Assembly (NCBI RefSeq): GCF_001792815.1
Contig: NZ_CP017674.1
Span: 3,038,001 to 3,102,000 of the forward strand
Source of the DNA: Microbacterium sp. BH-3-3-3
Lineage (GTDB): Bacteria > Actinomycetota > Actinomycetes > Actinomycetales > Microbacteriaceae
Direction of reading: 5' to 3'
DNA length: 64,000 bases
Part shown: piece after piece, positions 55,979-64,000 of the stretch
Layout of the letters: the number at the start of each line of letters is the position of its first letter
Numbering within the stretch: position 1 is the first letter of the stretch
The notes under the pieces: generated by a model
What the model was told of the DNA's origin: nothing
Databases searched by the model: none
Seen by the model: only the letters and a program-made list of their open reading frames with translations
Program-made: the position numbers and the translations under genes

Positions 55979-58900
55979 GTGATCGGTGCCGACGAAGACG
56001 GTCCGGCAGCGACCGTCGACCCGGCGGAGCTGCGGCTGTCGGAGCCCGGGATCGTGGTGCGGCACGTCGCCGACCCGGAACGCGATCGCATCCGCGCGGA
56101 AGCTGCCGCCCTGGGTGGGCGTTCGACTCTGCTGCGCTTCGACGACGCGCTCGACGCGGGCATCGACATCACCAAGGCGCACCCCGGTTCGCTCCCGCAG
56201 TTCATCACCGGGCGCGCCACCATGCTCTCGAACCTCTTCCGCGACGAGGTGGCGCTGCGCACCGCCCGCATGGCCGCGGAGCGCATCACCGCCAAGAACG
56301 TCGAGCTGCGCACCGCCCGCGGCCTCGAGCCCGTCCACCTGGCCGTCGGTCTCGCCGCCTGGAAGATCGGGGGAGTGGAGTGGTCGGCCCCCGTGCTGCT
56401 GCGTCCGCTCGCCATCCGTCGTCACCACGGCGACTTCGAGCTCAAGCTCCACGGCGCCTTCGTGATGAACCCCGAGCTCGCGCGCGCCTTCCGCACGCAC
56501 CTCGGCATCCAGATCGACAGCGCGGCCCTCGCCGGGCTCGCGTACGACCAGGGCGTGTTCAAGCCGCAGCCGGTCATCGACCACATCCGCCGGCTCACCA
56601 CGCACGTGCCCACCTTCGTCGTCCACCCGCGCCTGGTGATCTCGTCGTTCGCCGACGTCAGCTCGGGCATGGTGCGCGACACGCAGCACCTCGACGACAC
56701 CCTGCTGAACGCGCTCGCCGGTCACCCCGACGACCGTGCCCGCGTCACCGTCCGCCGCGACGAGCCGGTGATCGTCAGCCCCGACGAGCGCACCCCCGCG
56801 GCCGACACCCTGCTGCTCGACGCCGACGCCGAGCAGGAGCGCGTGCTCGCGCGCATCGCCGCGGGGCACTCGCTCGCGGTGCACACGCTGCCCGGGACCG
56901 GCGGCACGCAGACCGTGATCAACGCCATCGGCCAGCTCGTGCACGACAACAAGCGCGTGCTCGTGGTGAGCGCTCGGCGCTCGACCCTCGACGGCATCCG
57001 CCACCGCCTCGCCGGTGTCGGCCTGGCCGGTCTCGCCGTCTCACCCCACCACGTGCGCCGCGACCTCATCCGCGCGATCGGTCGCAACGAGAAGGCCGAG
57101 CAGCCCAAGGTCGCCGAGATCGACGACGCCCTCGTGCGCCTTCGCACGGTGCTGCGCGACTACCGCTCGGCCGTGACCGAGCCGCACCTGGCGCTGGGCG
57201 TCTCGGCGCTCGACGTGCTGCGCGCGCTCACCTCGCTGGCATCCCAGTCCCCGGCGCCCTCGACCGAGGCGCGTTTCGACCTCACGACGCTCGAGCGTCT
57301 CGCCGGTCGCCGCGACGCCGCCGCGCGCGCCCTCGCGATGGCCGCCCGCCTGGGTGAGTTCCGCGTCGGTCCCGACGATTCGCCCTGGTACGGAGTGAGT
57401 TTCACGCGCACCGAAGACGCGCGCGCCGCGCACGAGCTGGCCGGCAAGCTCCACGCGCAGGACGTTCCCCGTCTGCTGGAGCGCGGCTACGAACTCATCG
57501 CCCAGACGCGCATGCGGCCGTTCCAGACGGTCTCCGAGCTCGGCGCCTACCTCAAGCTGCTGCACGGCATCCGCGAGTCGCTCGACCGCTTCAGCCCCAG
57601 CGTGTTCGAGCGCCCCCTCGGCGAGCTCATCGACGCGCACTCGCCGCGCCGTGACGCCTCGGCCATGAGCGGTCCGAACCGCCGTCGGCTCAAGCGCCTG
57701 TCGAAGGAGTACGTGCGCCCCGGGGTGCACGTCACCGACATGTACGAGGCGCTCGTGCGCATCCAGCAGCAGCGCACCGAGTGGCAGCGCGTCGTCGAAG
57801 CGGGCGTCACCCCCGAGGTGCCGCTGGGCCTGGCCGACGTGCACGTCGCCTGGCAGCGCACCGACGCCCTGCTCGGCGAGCTCGACCAGATCCTCGGCCG
57901 TCAAGGTTCCGACCGCCTCGCGACCCTGCCGGTGCAGCGTCTCGTGCGGACGCTGGCGGGCCTCGCGGCCGAGTCCACCTTCTTCGACAACCTCGTCGAG
58001 CGCGCACAGCTGCGCTCCGAGCTGGCCCGTCTGGGCCTGGAGCAGCTGCTCGTCGAGCTGTCGGTGCGCCATGTTCCCGAGGAGCGCGTGGGCGCCGAAC
58101 TCGAATTCGCCTGGTGGCAGTCGGCGCTCGAGCACCTCCTGCGCACCGATCGCGCGCTGCTGGGGGCCAACACGAGCGTCGTCGACCGCCTCGAGCGCGA
58201 CTTCCGCCTGGTCGACGAGGCGCACGCCGCCGCCGCCGGTCCGCTCCTGGCCGCCCAGCTCGCCACGCAGTGGCGCATCGGCATCGTCGATCACGCCGAC
58301 GAGGCCGCCGCGCTGAAGCGTTCGCTGAAAGACGGCCTGCACACCGCTCAAGAGATCTCGGATGCCGCTCCCACCCTGCTGCGCACGCTCGCGCCGGTGT
58401 GGTTGGCGTCGCCGTACGAAGTGCCCGACGTGCCGTGGGACCTCGCGTTCGACGTCGTGATCGTGGCGGACGCCGCCGCCCTCTGCCTCACCGAGGCCAC
58501 GCCGGCCCTGCGCCGGGCGCGCCAGGTCGTGCTCTTCGGCGACCCCGTGGTGCAGAAGCCCACGCCGTTCCGCGTCAGCGCATCGGTGGCCCCCGTCCCC
58601 GATGAGGCCGACGAGGTGCCGTTCGATGAGATCTCGGTCTTCGAGCGCATCGCGGAGCTCTTCCCCGTCGAGACCCTCACGCGCAGCTACCGCGCGGGCG
58701 GCGAAGACCTCTCGCAGCTGGTGAACGACGCGTTCTACGGCGGCGAGATCGTGTCGCTGCCCTGGGCCGGGTCGTATCTCGGCCGCGGCAGCCTCAGCGT
58801 CGACTACGTCGAGGGCGGTGTCGGCGCCCCCGACCCCATCAGCGGTGCCGTCGAGAGCCCCGATGCAGAGGTCGCCCGCGTGGTGACCCTCGTGGTCGAG

Positions 58901-59686
58901 CACGCCGTCAACCGCGCGTCCGAGTCGCTCATGGTCGTCACGGCCAGCCGCACGCACGCCGAGCGCGTGCGCGCGTCGGTGGTGGCCGCTCTGGCCGGTC
59001 GCTCCGACGTCGCCGAGTTCGTCTCGCGCGACGCGGCGGAACCCTTCTCGGTGCTGACCCTCGAAGAGTCGGTGGCCGAGAGCCGCGACCGCGTGATCTT
59101 CTCGCTGGGCTTCGGCCTGACCCGTCACGGTCGCGTGCTGAGCGACTTCGGCGACCTGTCGACCCCCGACGGCGAGCGTCTGCTCACGGTCGGCATGACG
59201 CGCGCGCGGCGTTCGATGGTGATCGTGTCGTCGATCCGCCCGTCGTCCTTCGATGACGGACGCCTCGAGCACGGAGCGGCGACGCTCATGGGCATCCTCG
59301 GAAACCTCGCGGCGCGTGGTCGCGAGAGCCGGCTCGAAGACCTCGCCGACCCGCTCACGCGGGCCCTCGCGCGCGAGCTCCGACGCTTCGGCGTCGAGGT
59401 CGACGTCGACTATCACGGACTCCTGCCGCTTGTGGCGCGATACCGGGGCAAGGCCGTCGTCGCCGAGAGCGATCCCGAGACGATCGGGGAGTCCCTGCGC
59501 GAGACGCTGCGTCTGCGCCCGCAGATCCTGCGTCGCCTGGGCTGGCATTACGTGCGCGTGCACGCGTTCGACCTGTACAGCGATCCCGCCGGTGTGGCGT
59601 CGCGCATCGCCGAGCTGCTGGGGGCCGCCCCCGCAGACGCCGCCACGCCCGACACGACCACCGAGCCGCTCGATCTTCCCGGTTGA
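55979..59686 (+). CDS. helicase/nuclease-like protein with degenerate Walker motifs and C-terminal restriction-endonuclease-like domain
   Basis: A 1235-residue protein, start GTG 55979 with GAGGAGGG four bases upstream. It follows the layout of DNA2/DUF4011-type superfamily-1 helicases of Actinobacteria: an N-terminal region (VHLAVGLAAWKIGGVEWSAPVLL, about 100-130), a P-loop site (about 305), a long helical insert (330-810), a Walker B-like strand (VVIVADAAAL near 825), motif GDPVVQKP (about 854), and a motif V/VI-like end (LLTVGMTRARRSMVIVSS, near 1069). The P-loop is LPGTGGTQT, with Gly in place of the essential Lys; the Walker B lacks DE. Residues about 1129-1217 look like the REase_MTES_1575 nuclease domain. 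ATPase activity is unlikely. Confidence 0.8.
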   Translation: MIGADEDGPAATVDPAELRLSEPGIVVRHVADPERDRIRAEAAALGGRSTLLRFDDALDAGIDITKAHPGSLPQFITGRATMLSNLFRDEVALRTARMAAERITAKNVELRTARGLEPVHLAVGLAAWKIGGVEWSAPVLLRPLAIRRHHGDFELKLHGAFVMNPELARAFRTHLGIQIDSAALAGLAYDQGVFKPQPVIDHIRRLTTHVPTFVVHPRLVISSFADVSSGMVRDTQHLDDTLLNALAGHPDDRARVTVRRDEPVIVSPDERTPAADTLLLDADAEQERVLARIAAGHSLAVHTLPGTGGTQTVINAIGQLVHDNKRVLVVSARRSTLDGIRHRLAGVGLAGLAVSPHHVRRDLIRAIGRNEKAEQPKVAEIDDALVRLRTVLRDYRSAVTEPHLALGVSALDVLRALTSLASQSPAPSTEARFDLTTLERLAGRRDAAARALAMAARLGEFRVGPDDSPWYGVSFTRTEDARAAHELAGKLHAQDVPRLLERGYELIAQTRMRPFQTVSELGAYLKLLHGIRESLDRFSPSVFERPLGELIDAHSPRRDASAMSGPNRRRLKRLSKEYVRPGVHVTDMYEALVRIQQQRTEWQRVVEAGVTPEVPLGLADVHVAWQRTDALLGELDQILGRQGSDRLATLPVQRLVRTLAGLAAESTFFDNLVERAQLRSELARLGLEQLLVELSVRHVPEERVGAELEFAWWQSALEHLLRTDRALLGANTSVVDRLERDFRLVDEAHAAAAGPLLAAQLATQWRIGIVDHADEAAALKRSLKDGLHTAQEISDAAPTLLRTLAPVWLASPYEVPDVPWDLAFDVVIVADAAALCLTEATPALRRARQVVLFGDPVVQKPTPFRVSASVAPVPDEADEVPFDEISVFERIAELFPVETLTRSYRAGGEDLSQLVNDAFYGGEIVSLPWAGSYLGRGSLSVDYVEGGVGAPDPISGAVESPDAEVARVVTLVVEHAVNRASESLMVVTASRTHAERVRASVVAALAGRSDVAEFVSRDAAEPFSVLTLEESVAESRDRVIFSLGFGLTRHGRVLSDFGDLSTPDGERLLTVGMTRARRSMVIVSSIRPSSFDDGRLEHGAATLMGILGNLAARGRESRLEDLADPLTRALARELRRFGVEVDVDYHGLLPLVARYRGKAVVAESDPETIGESLRETLRLRPQILRRLGWHYVRVHAFDLYSDPAGVASRIAELLGAAPADAATPDTTTEPLDLPG

Positions 59687-59693
59687 GCCGGTG

Positions 59694-60014
59694 ATGAGTG
59701 CGACCCCGGATGCCGCCGGGCCTGGCCCCGTCGTCGGATCGGACGACTCGTCGGCATCGATCGAGACCGCGGACGGGTCGGTGGAATCGGTCGCCGTCGA
59801 CGTCGCTCCCGCGTCCGGGACGCCCACCCCGCATGCCGTTCGGCAGCCCGTGGTGCGCGTGCGCGGGTCGCGCCGCGCTCGGCTCATGCCGGCACCCGGA
59901 ACGACCGCGGAACCCGCGCCCGCCGACGACCCCGCGCGGGGCGCGTCGGCCGGGCCCGTGGCATCCGGTCCCAACGACGAGCGCATGCTGCGCGACGTTC
60001 CCCCGCACTACTGA
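59694..60014 (+). CDS. small disordered hypothetical protein
   Basis: A 106-residue low-complexity protein (Ala, Pro, Asp, Ser rich) with a basic patch (RVRGSRRARLM, about 57-67) and a conserved-looking end NDERMLRDVPPHY. It begins seven bases after the stop of the helicase-like gene and is probably cotranslated. No fold or function recognised. The start ATG 59694 has only a weak Shine-Dalgarno. Confidence 0.6.
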   Translation: MSATPDAAGPGPVVGSDDSSASIETADGSVESVAVDVAPASGTPTPHAVRQPVVRVRGSRRARLMPAPGTTAEPAPADDPARGASAGPVASGPNDERMLRDVPPHY

Positions 60015-60065
60015 ACGGGCCCGGCCCCTGCCGAGGCGCGGTGCGCGGCTGTCAGAGAGTTGCGG

Positions 60066-60488
60066 TCACCGCGTGCTGTTCTGGCGCTCCAGCAGGTCGC
60101 GGATCTGAACGAGCAGCTCCTGCTCGGTGGGCAGCTTGGGCTCGTCCGAGGCCGCGTCGGCCACACCGGCGCGAGCGGCGGCGCGGGCCTTCCAGTGGTT
60201 CATGGGGTAGACGAAGACGAAGTACACCACCAGTGCCACGGCGAGGAAGCTGATGATCGCCGTCAGCAGCCCGCCGAGGGGGAACACCACCTGCTGGCCG
60301 TAGATGCCCGTGATCGACGGCCCGAACTCGCCGTTGTCGTTCGGCTGGTAGAACACCTGGATCAGCGGGTTGATGAGCGATGCGACGATCGCGTTGACGA
60401 CCGCCGTGAAGGCCGCGCCGATGACGACGGCGACGGCGAGGTCGATGACATTTCCGCGGAGAATGAACTCCTTGAATCCCTTGATCAT
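60066..60488 (-). CDS. mscL: large-conductance mechanosensitive channel MscL
   Basis: A 140-residue channel subunit. N-terminal amphipathic FKEFILRGN, TM1 VIDLAVAVVIGAAFTAVVNAIVASL (gate), periplasmic loop, TM2 GGLLTAIISFLAVALVVYFVFVYPMN and a C-terminal helix bundle (EQELLVQIRDLLERQ). It relieves turgor on osmotic downshock. GAGGGG precedes ATG 60488 by about nine bases. Confidence 0.97.
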   Translation of the reverse strand: MIKGFKEFILRGNVIDLAVAVVIGAAFTAVVNAIVASLINPLIQVFYQPNDNGEFGPSITGIYGQQVVFPLGGLLTAIISFLAVALVVYFVFVYPMNHWKARAAARAGVADAASDEPKLPTEQELLVQIRDLLERQNSTR

Positions 60489-60522
60489 GCGCTGGTTCCC
60501 CTCTGGCCGCGCCGACTCGGAG

Positions 60523-60822
60523 TCAGGACGCCGAGGACGGAGCGGACGGCTTCGATTCCGACTTCGATGATGTCGAAGAACCCGAGGCGCCGCCAGCGCT
60601 TGCGCCGGACGATGAGCCACTCGACGATGAGCTGCTCGACGATGAGTTGCGGGAGTCGGTGCGGTAGAAGCCCGAGCCGTTGAAGGTGACGCCGATCGAG
60701 CCGTATTGCTTGCGCACCTCGCCGCCGCACTCGGGGCATTCGGTGAGCGCGGCATCCGTGAAGGACTGCACGGTCTCGAAACGGTGACCGCACTGCTTGC
60801 AGGCGTAGGAGTAGGTGGGCAT
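60523..60822 (-). CDS. FmdB-family zinc ribbon protein
   Basis: A 99-residue protein. Residues 1-45 form the FmdB zinc ribbon: MPTYSYACKQCGHRFE and CPECGG supply the four Cys. The rest is a Ser/Gly-rich disordered tail with a run of nine Ser. It is a regulatory or DNA-binding-like family of unknown target. AAGGAA precedes the ATG. It lies between mscL and the 5-FCL gene, same strand. Confidence 0.9.
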   Translation of the reverse strand: MPTYSYACKQCGHRFETVQSFTDAALTECPECGGEVRKQYGSIGVTFNGSGFYRTDSRNSSSSSSSSSGSSSGASAGGASGSSTSSKSESKPSAPSSAS

Positions 60823-60842
60823 CGTGCTGTTCCTTCGGGTGA

Positions 60843-61439
60843 TCAGGCCGTGTGAGCGGCGAGCGGCAGCGTGCGCGTGGGGGTGACCACGCCCGTGACG
60901 GGCTGGTCGTGCACGTCGCGCGGCACGTCGTCGATGAGTTCGGAATCGAAGATGACCGCGTAGACCGGCGGGCACTTCTCCATCGAACCGAGGGTCTTGT
61001 CGAAGTATCCGCGCCCCCATCCCAAGCGCATTCCGCGGGCGTCGACCGCGGCGGCCGGGATGACGAGCAGGTCGACGTCGTTGACGGCGATGGGACCCAG
61101 AACCTCGCCGACGGGTTCGGGAAGACCGAACAGACCCTCGGCGATCCCGGCGTCGGGTGTGGCGACGGTCCAATCGAGCAGACCGTCTTCGCGTGTGAGG
61201 GGAAGGAGCACCCGGATGCCGCGCGCCACGGCGCCGGCGACGAAGGCGTGGGTGCCGGGTTCGGTGGGCGTCGACAAAAAGCACGAGATGCTGCGCGCGC
61301 CGAGTCGGGACACGAGCTCGTCGAGTTGACGGGTGATCCCGGCCTCGGCCTCTTCGCGTGCGTGAGCGGAGATGCCCTGACGACGTTCGCGCAGGTCGGC
61401 GCGCAGTGCGCGCTTGGCCTGCTCGATGCGATCCGGCAT
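60843..61439 (-). CDS. 5-formyltetrahydrofolate cyclo-ligase
   Basis: A 198-residue folate enzyme that converts 5-formyl-THF to 5,10-methenyl-THF using ATP. N-terminal KRALRADLRERRQGIS (ATP/phosphate Lys-Arg) and the hallmark DARGMRLGWGRGYFDKTL near residue 133. ATG 61439 lies six bases from a minus-strand TAGACT -10 (61446-61451): leaderless. It is divergent from galU. Confidence 0.95.
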   Translation of the reverse strand: MPDRIEQAKRALRADLRERRQGISAHAREEAEAGITRQLDELVSRLGARSISCFLSTPTEPGTHAFVAGAVARGIRVLLPLTREDGLLDWTVATPDAGIAEGLFGLPEPVGEVLGPIAVNDVDLLVIPAAAVDARGMRLGWGRGYFDKTLGSMEKCPPVYAVIFDSELIDDVPRDVHDQPVTGVVTPTRTLPLAAHTA

Positions 61440-61445
61440 GCCGTC

Positions 61446-61495
61446 AGTCTACGTGCGAGCGTCCTCCCGCCGGTGTCGTCGGACCCCGGTAAGGT
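61446..61495. promoter_or_regulatory. divergent leaderless promoters of the 5-FCL gene and galU
   Basis: TAGACT on the minus strand (61446-61451) is six bases from ATG 61439, and TAAGGT on the plus strand (61490-61495) is seven bases from ATG 61503. Neither gene has a Shine-Dalgarno. Only 63 bases separate the two start codons. Confidence 0.65.
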
Positions 61496-61502
61496 ATGGG
61501 CC

Positions 61503-62393
61503 ATGCCTCATAAGCCCTTCAAGGCCGTGATTCCGGCCGCCGGACTCGGTACGCGCTTCCTTCCCGCCACCAAGGCGATGCCGAAGGAGATGCTGCCGGT
61601 GGTCGACAAACCGGCGATCCAGTACGTCGTCGAAGAGGCCACCGCGGCCGGGATCGACGATGTCCTCATCATCATCGGCCGTAACAAGAACAACATCGCC
61701 AACCACTTCGACTCGATGCCCGAGCTCGAGGCGAAGCTGCGCGAGAAGGGCGACAGCGACAAGCTCGCCAAGGTCGAGCACTCGTCCGACCTCGCCGACG
61801 TGCACATGGTGCGCCAGGGCGAGCCGAAGGGCCTCGGCCACGCCGTGCTGCGTGCGCGCGCCCACGTGGGCGACCACCCGTTCGCCGTCCTGCTGGGCGA
61901 CGACCTCATCGACGAGCGCGACCCCCTGCTCACCACGATGATGCAGGAGTACGACAAGCGCAACGCCACCATCATCGCCCTGATGGAGGTCGACCCCGAG
62001 CACATCCACCTCTACGGCGTCGCCGCCGTCGAGGCCACCGACGACGAGGGCGTGGTCAAGGTCACCCAGCTCGTCGAGAAGCCCAAGGCCGAAGACGCCC
62101 CCTCGAACCTCGCGATCATCGGTCGCTACGTGCTCGGCCCCGACGTGTTCGGCATCCTCGAGCACACCGAGCCCGGCAAGGGCGGCGAGATCCAGCTGAC
62201 CGACGCGCTCGAAGAGCTCGCCACCGGTGGCGGTGACGGCGGCGGCGTGTACGGCGTCGTCTTCCGCGGCCGCCGTTACGACACCGGCGACCGCGTCGAC
62301 TACATCAAGGCCATCGTGCAGCTCGCCGCCGACCGCGACGACCTCGGCCCGGCCCTGCGCCCGTGGTTCAAGGAGTTCGCAGCGGGTCTCTGA
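61503..62393 (+). CDS. galU: UTP-glucose-1-phosphate uridylyltransferase GalU
   Basis: A 296-residue nucleotidyltransferase making UDP-glucose for glycans and envelope polymers. The nucleotide-binding start AVIPAAGLGTRFLPATKAMPKEM is canonical; substrate/metal residues lie in VLLGDDLID and VEKPK, and the sugar-binding Lys in GRRYDTGDR. Leaderless start at ATG 61503. Confidence 0.96.
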   Translation: MPHKPFKAVIPAAGLGTRFLPATKAMPKEMLPVVDKPAIQYVVEEATAAGIDDVLIIIGRNKNNIANHFDSMPELEAKLREKGDSDKLAKVEHSSDLADVHMVRQGEPKGLGHAVLRARAHVGDHPFAVLLGDDLIDERDPLLTTMMQEYDKRNATIIALMEVDPEHIHLYGVAAVEATDDEGVVKVTQLVEKPKAEDAPSNLAIIGRYVLGPDVFGILEHTEPGKGGEIQLTDALEELATGGGDGGGVYGVVFRGRRYDTGDRVDYIKAIVQLAADRDDLGPALRPWFKEFAAGL

Positions 62394-62407
62394 CCCGGCG
62401 AGAAGCC

Positions 62408-63031
62408 ATGGATCTGTCGGTTCCGAGGCGACACGACGAGGTCTCGATCCGTCTCATCCGCAACCGCGATGCGCGGGTGCTCCAACAGCAGCTGATCGAC
62501 AACCGTTCGTGGTTGCGCCGGTGGGAGGCGACCAGCCCCGACGGGCCGGTCTCGTTCGACATGCGCCTCGGCATCCGTCGTCTGCTGCAGCAGTACCGTG
62601 ACGGCCTCGGCGTCCCCTTCGTGATGGCGTGGGACGACGAGGTCGCCGGGCAGCTGAACGTGTGGGGGGTGTCGCGCGGTTCGCTCGCCTCGGCGACGAT
62701 CGGGTACTGGGTCGCCGAAGAGTACGCGGGGCGCAACATCACCACCGTGAGCGTGGCCATGGCCACCGACGTGTGCTTCACCGAGCTCAACCTGCATCGC
62801 GTCGAGATCTGCATCCGGCCCGAGAACCATGCGAGTCTGCGCGTCGTCGAGAAGCTCGGCTTCCGCTACGAGGGACTCCGCCGCCGATACATCCATATCG
62901 ACGGCGACTGGCGCGACCACTACGCCTTCGCCCTCGTGCGCGAAGAGGTGCCGCACGGTGTGCTCGACCGGTGGACGCGGGGTCAGGTGCCGCCCGATGC
63001 GGCGCGCATTCCGCCGGCCGATCGGCTGTGA
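62408..63031 (+). CDS. GNAT acetyltransferase, RimJ/RimL type
   Basis: A 207-residue acetyltransferase. Acetyl-CoA contacts are in the motif A region (ATIGYWVAEEYAGRNITTVSVAM), and motif B in RVEICIRPENHASLRVVEKLGFRYEG, the hallmark of RimJ/RimL N-terminal and ribosomal-protein acetylases. Acceptor unknown. GAGAAG precedes the ATG, 15 bases after galU. Confidence 0.9.
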   Translation: MDLSVPRRHDEVSIRLIRNRDARVLQQQLIDNRSWLRRWEATSPDGPVSFDMRLGIRRLLQQYRDGLGVPFVMAWDDEVAGQLNVWGVSRGSLASATIGYWVAEEYAGRNITTVSVAMATDVCFTELNLHRVEICIRPENHASLRVVEKLGFRYEGLRRRYIHIDGDWRDHYAFALVREEVPHGVLDRWTRGQVPPDAARIPPADRL

Positions 63032-63131
63032 CCGGTTTCGTTCTCTCTTTGCGCGCCTGATCGGCGAAACTCTCGGCACGACACGCGGGTGGATGCCGAG
63101 GTGTGATCTCTCGGTGACCTACCTTTGAGCC

Positions 63132-64000
63132 ATGGGTGGGCAGGTACTGAGCGGTGGCGTGATCGTCTTCGTCGCCGTCGCGCTCTGGTTGGTGTACCTC
63201 TTGCCGTCGTGGCAGAGCCGGCACCGTTTCACCGCCGCCGAGCGTAACGCGGTGCGTCTGAACCAGGCGCTCCGGGTTCTCGCTGAGACGGCTGAGACCC
63301 CGCGTGAGGTGCGCCTCGAGCTCACCACCCGCACCGCCCACCAGCAGCAGAAGCTCGCTCGTCAGGTGCAGGCGCACAAGGCGCAGACCGAGCTGGCCGC
63401 CGCGAAAGCCCGCCTCGAGGTGGCGCGCCTCGAGAACGCCCGCGATCTCGACGTCGTGAAAGAGCAGCGCGCCGCCGCCATCGAACTGGCCCGCGCCGAA
63501 CGCGCCGCGGCGGTCGAGGTCGCCCGCGCCGAGCGCGCCGCGGCCCTCGAGACCACGCGCGCTGAACGCGCCGCCGCGGTCGAGCGGGCGAACGCCGAGC
63601 GCGCCGCGGCCGTCGCGCGCCCCGAACTCCGTCGCGCCCGTGCGCGCCGTCGCTTCCGTCTCTCGGTGACGATGGTCGCCCTGCTCGGCGCGATCGCGGC
63701 GGGTGTCGGAGTGGTCCAGGTCGTCGCGGGCGCCGTTCCCGTGCTCCTCGTCGCCGGCGCCGTGGTGGTGCTCGCCTCTCTCGTGCTGCTGCGTCGCGTG
63801 TCGGTCATCGCCGCGCGCACAGGCGTGCGTCCCCTCGAGGTCGCCGCCCCGCGCGTCGCGGCCGTTGTGCAAGACGTCGCCCTCGTTCCCGAACCGCGTC
63901 CCACCTGGACCCCGCGCGAGCTTCCGCGTCCGCTGGTCGCCTCGGCCGGCTCTCGTGCCGCCGCGGTCGTCGACGAGCAGATCGCTCGCGAGGCGCTGCG
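63132..64000 (+). CDS. coiled-coil membrane protein, 3' end outside the window
   Basis: 289 codons are present and the frame is open at the right edge. An N-terminal membrane helix (about 8-25) is followed by a basic segment, a long Ala/Glu/Arg-rich coiled coil (about 60-170) with 11-residue repeats, and two membrane helices (about 180-198 and 203-220). A TACCTT box (63120-63125) is six bases from ATG 63132: probable leaderless mRNA. The type (membrane-anchored coiled coil next to galU/GNAT) is common in Microbacteriaceae; function unknown. Confidence 0.75.
   Translation, partial: MGGQVLSGGVIVFVAVALWLVYLLPSWQSRHRFTAAERNAVRLNQALRVLAETAETPREVRLELTTRTAHQQQKLARQVQAHKAQTELAAAKARLEVARLENARDLDVVKEQRAAAIELARAERAAAVEVARAERAAALETTRAERAAAVERANAERAAAVARPELRRARARRRFRLSVTMVALLGAIAAGVGVVQVVAGAVPVLLVAGAVVVLASLVLLRRVSVIAARTGVRPLEVAAPRVAAVVQDVALVPEPRPTWTPRELPRPLVASAGSRAAAVVDEQIAREAL
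63490..63612 (+). repeat. 33-bp coding repeat (11-residue coiled-coil units)
   Basis: Four units of the form RAERAAAVEVA (variants end ETT, ERA) follow one another in the coiled coil. Eleven-residue periodicity suits a near-straight helix, and the repeated GCGCCGAGCGCGCCGCGG DNA shows growth by duplication. Confidence 0.8.

Overview
The window is a chromosomal segment of a high-GC actinobacterium. Gene content, recurring TANNNT -10 boxes and protein features (DUF2510, DUF3027, DUF3263, DUF2332, an XPB-type helicase pair, a large degenerate helicase with a C-terminal nuclease-like domain) fit Microbacteriaceae, most likely Microbacterium. I assign the genus by recognising protein families, not by any search. 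The coding density is high, with short gaps and many 1-8 base overlaps.

Layout. 0-4.6 kb: a truncated NAD(P)-binding oxidoreductase, a DUF4032 kinase-like protein, a stand-alone sugar-ABC ATPase, a DsbA-like membrane protein without its CXXC, and a tRNA-Thr. 4.65-7 kb: a low-GC island at the 3' end of that tRNA, carrying a two-gene cassette (two-TM/GAF-like protein plus Panacea-domain protein) and a decayed tyrosine integrase. 7-14.4 kb: small hypotheticals, amylosucrase, a DMT transporter, MsrB with a nitroreductase-like partner, DUF2332, DUF3263, a LytR_C protein and a cold-shock protein. 14.5-24 kb: groEL under two CIRCE operators, an OmpR/HK two-component system, an XPB helicase and its helicase-associated partner, and a cold-shock/DUF3027 overlap pair. 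24-28.6 kb: serC, dtxR/ideR, an M23 peptidase behind a structured leader, an orphan small ORF closed by a terminator, an HNH nuclease and an isochorismatase-like hydrolase. 28.7-34.6 kb: the SOS mutasome operon imuA'-imuB-dnaE2 under a perfect LexA palindrome. 34.6-39 kb: a DUF2510 protein, a peroxiredoxin-like protein, coaBC, an NRDE protein and tRNA-Arg.

39.3-50.9 kb is a complete phenylacetate catabolic cluster in two operons. The first (paaJ, paaF, paaH, paaZ, paaI, paaK) activates phenylacetate and carries out ring cleavage and beta-oxidation. The second (paaABCDE and a paaG-like hydratase) makes the ring-1,2-epoxide and oxepin. Both start downstream of an identical 17-base operator typical of a TetR-type PaaR repressor, but the repressor gene is not in the window. 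51-64 kb: a membrane protein, a cysteine-free HesB relative, a RamA-like regulator divergent from a DUF485/acetate symporter pair, an Ogt homologue with valine in place of the acceptor cysteine, a 1235-residue helicase/nuclease-like protein with a broken Walker A, MscL, an FmdB zinc ribbon, 5-formyl-THF cyclo-ligase, galU, a GNAT acetyltransferase and the start of a coiled-coil membrane protein.

Two window-wide patterns stand out. At least fifteen genes on both strands have a -10 box 5-8 bases before the start codon, which implies leaderless mRNAs. The heptamer GGCATCC/GGATGCC recurs far more often than composition suggests and often uses otherwise rare codons.
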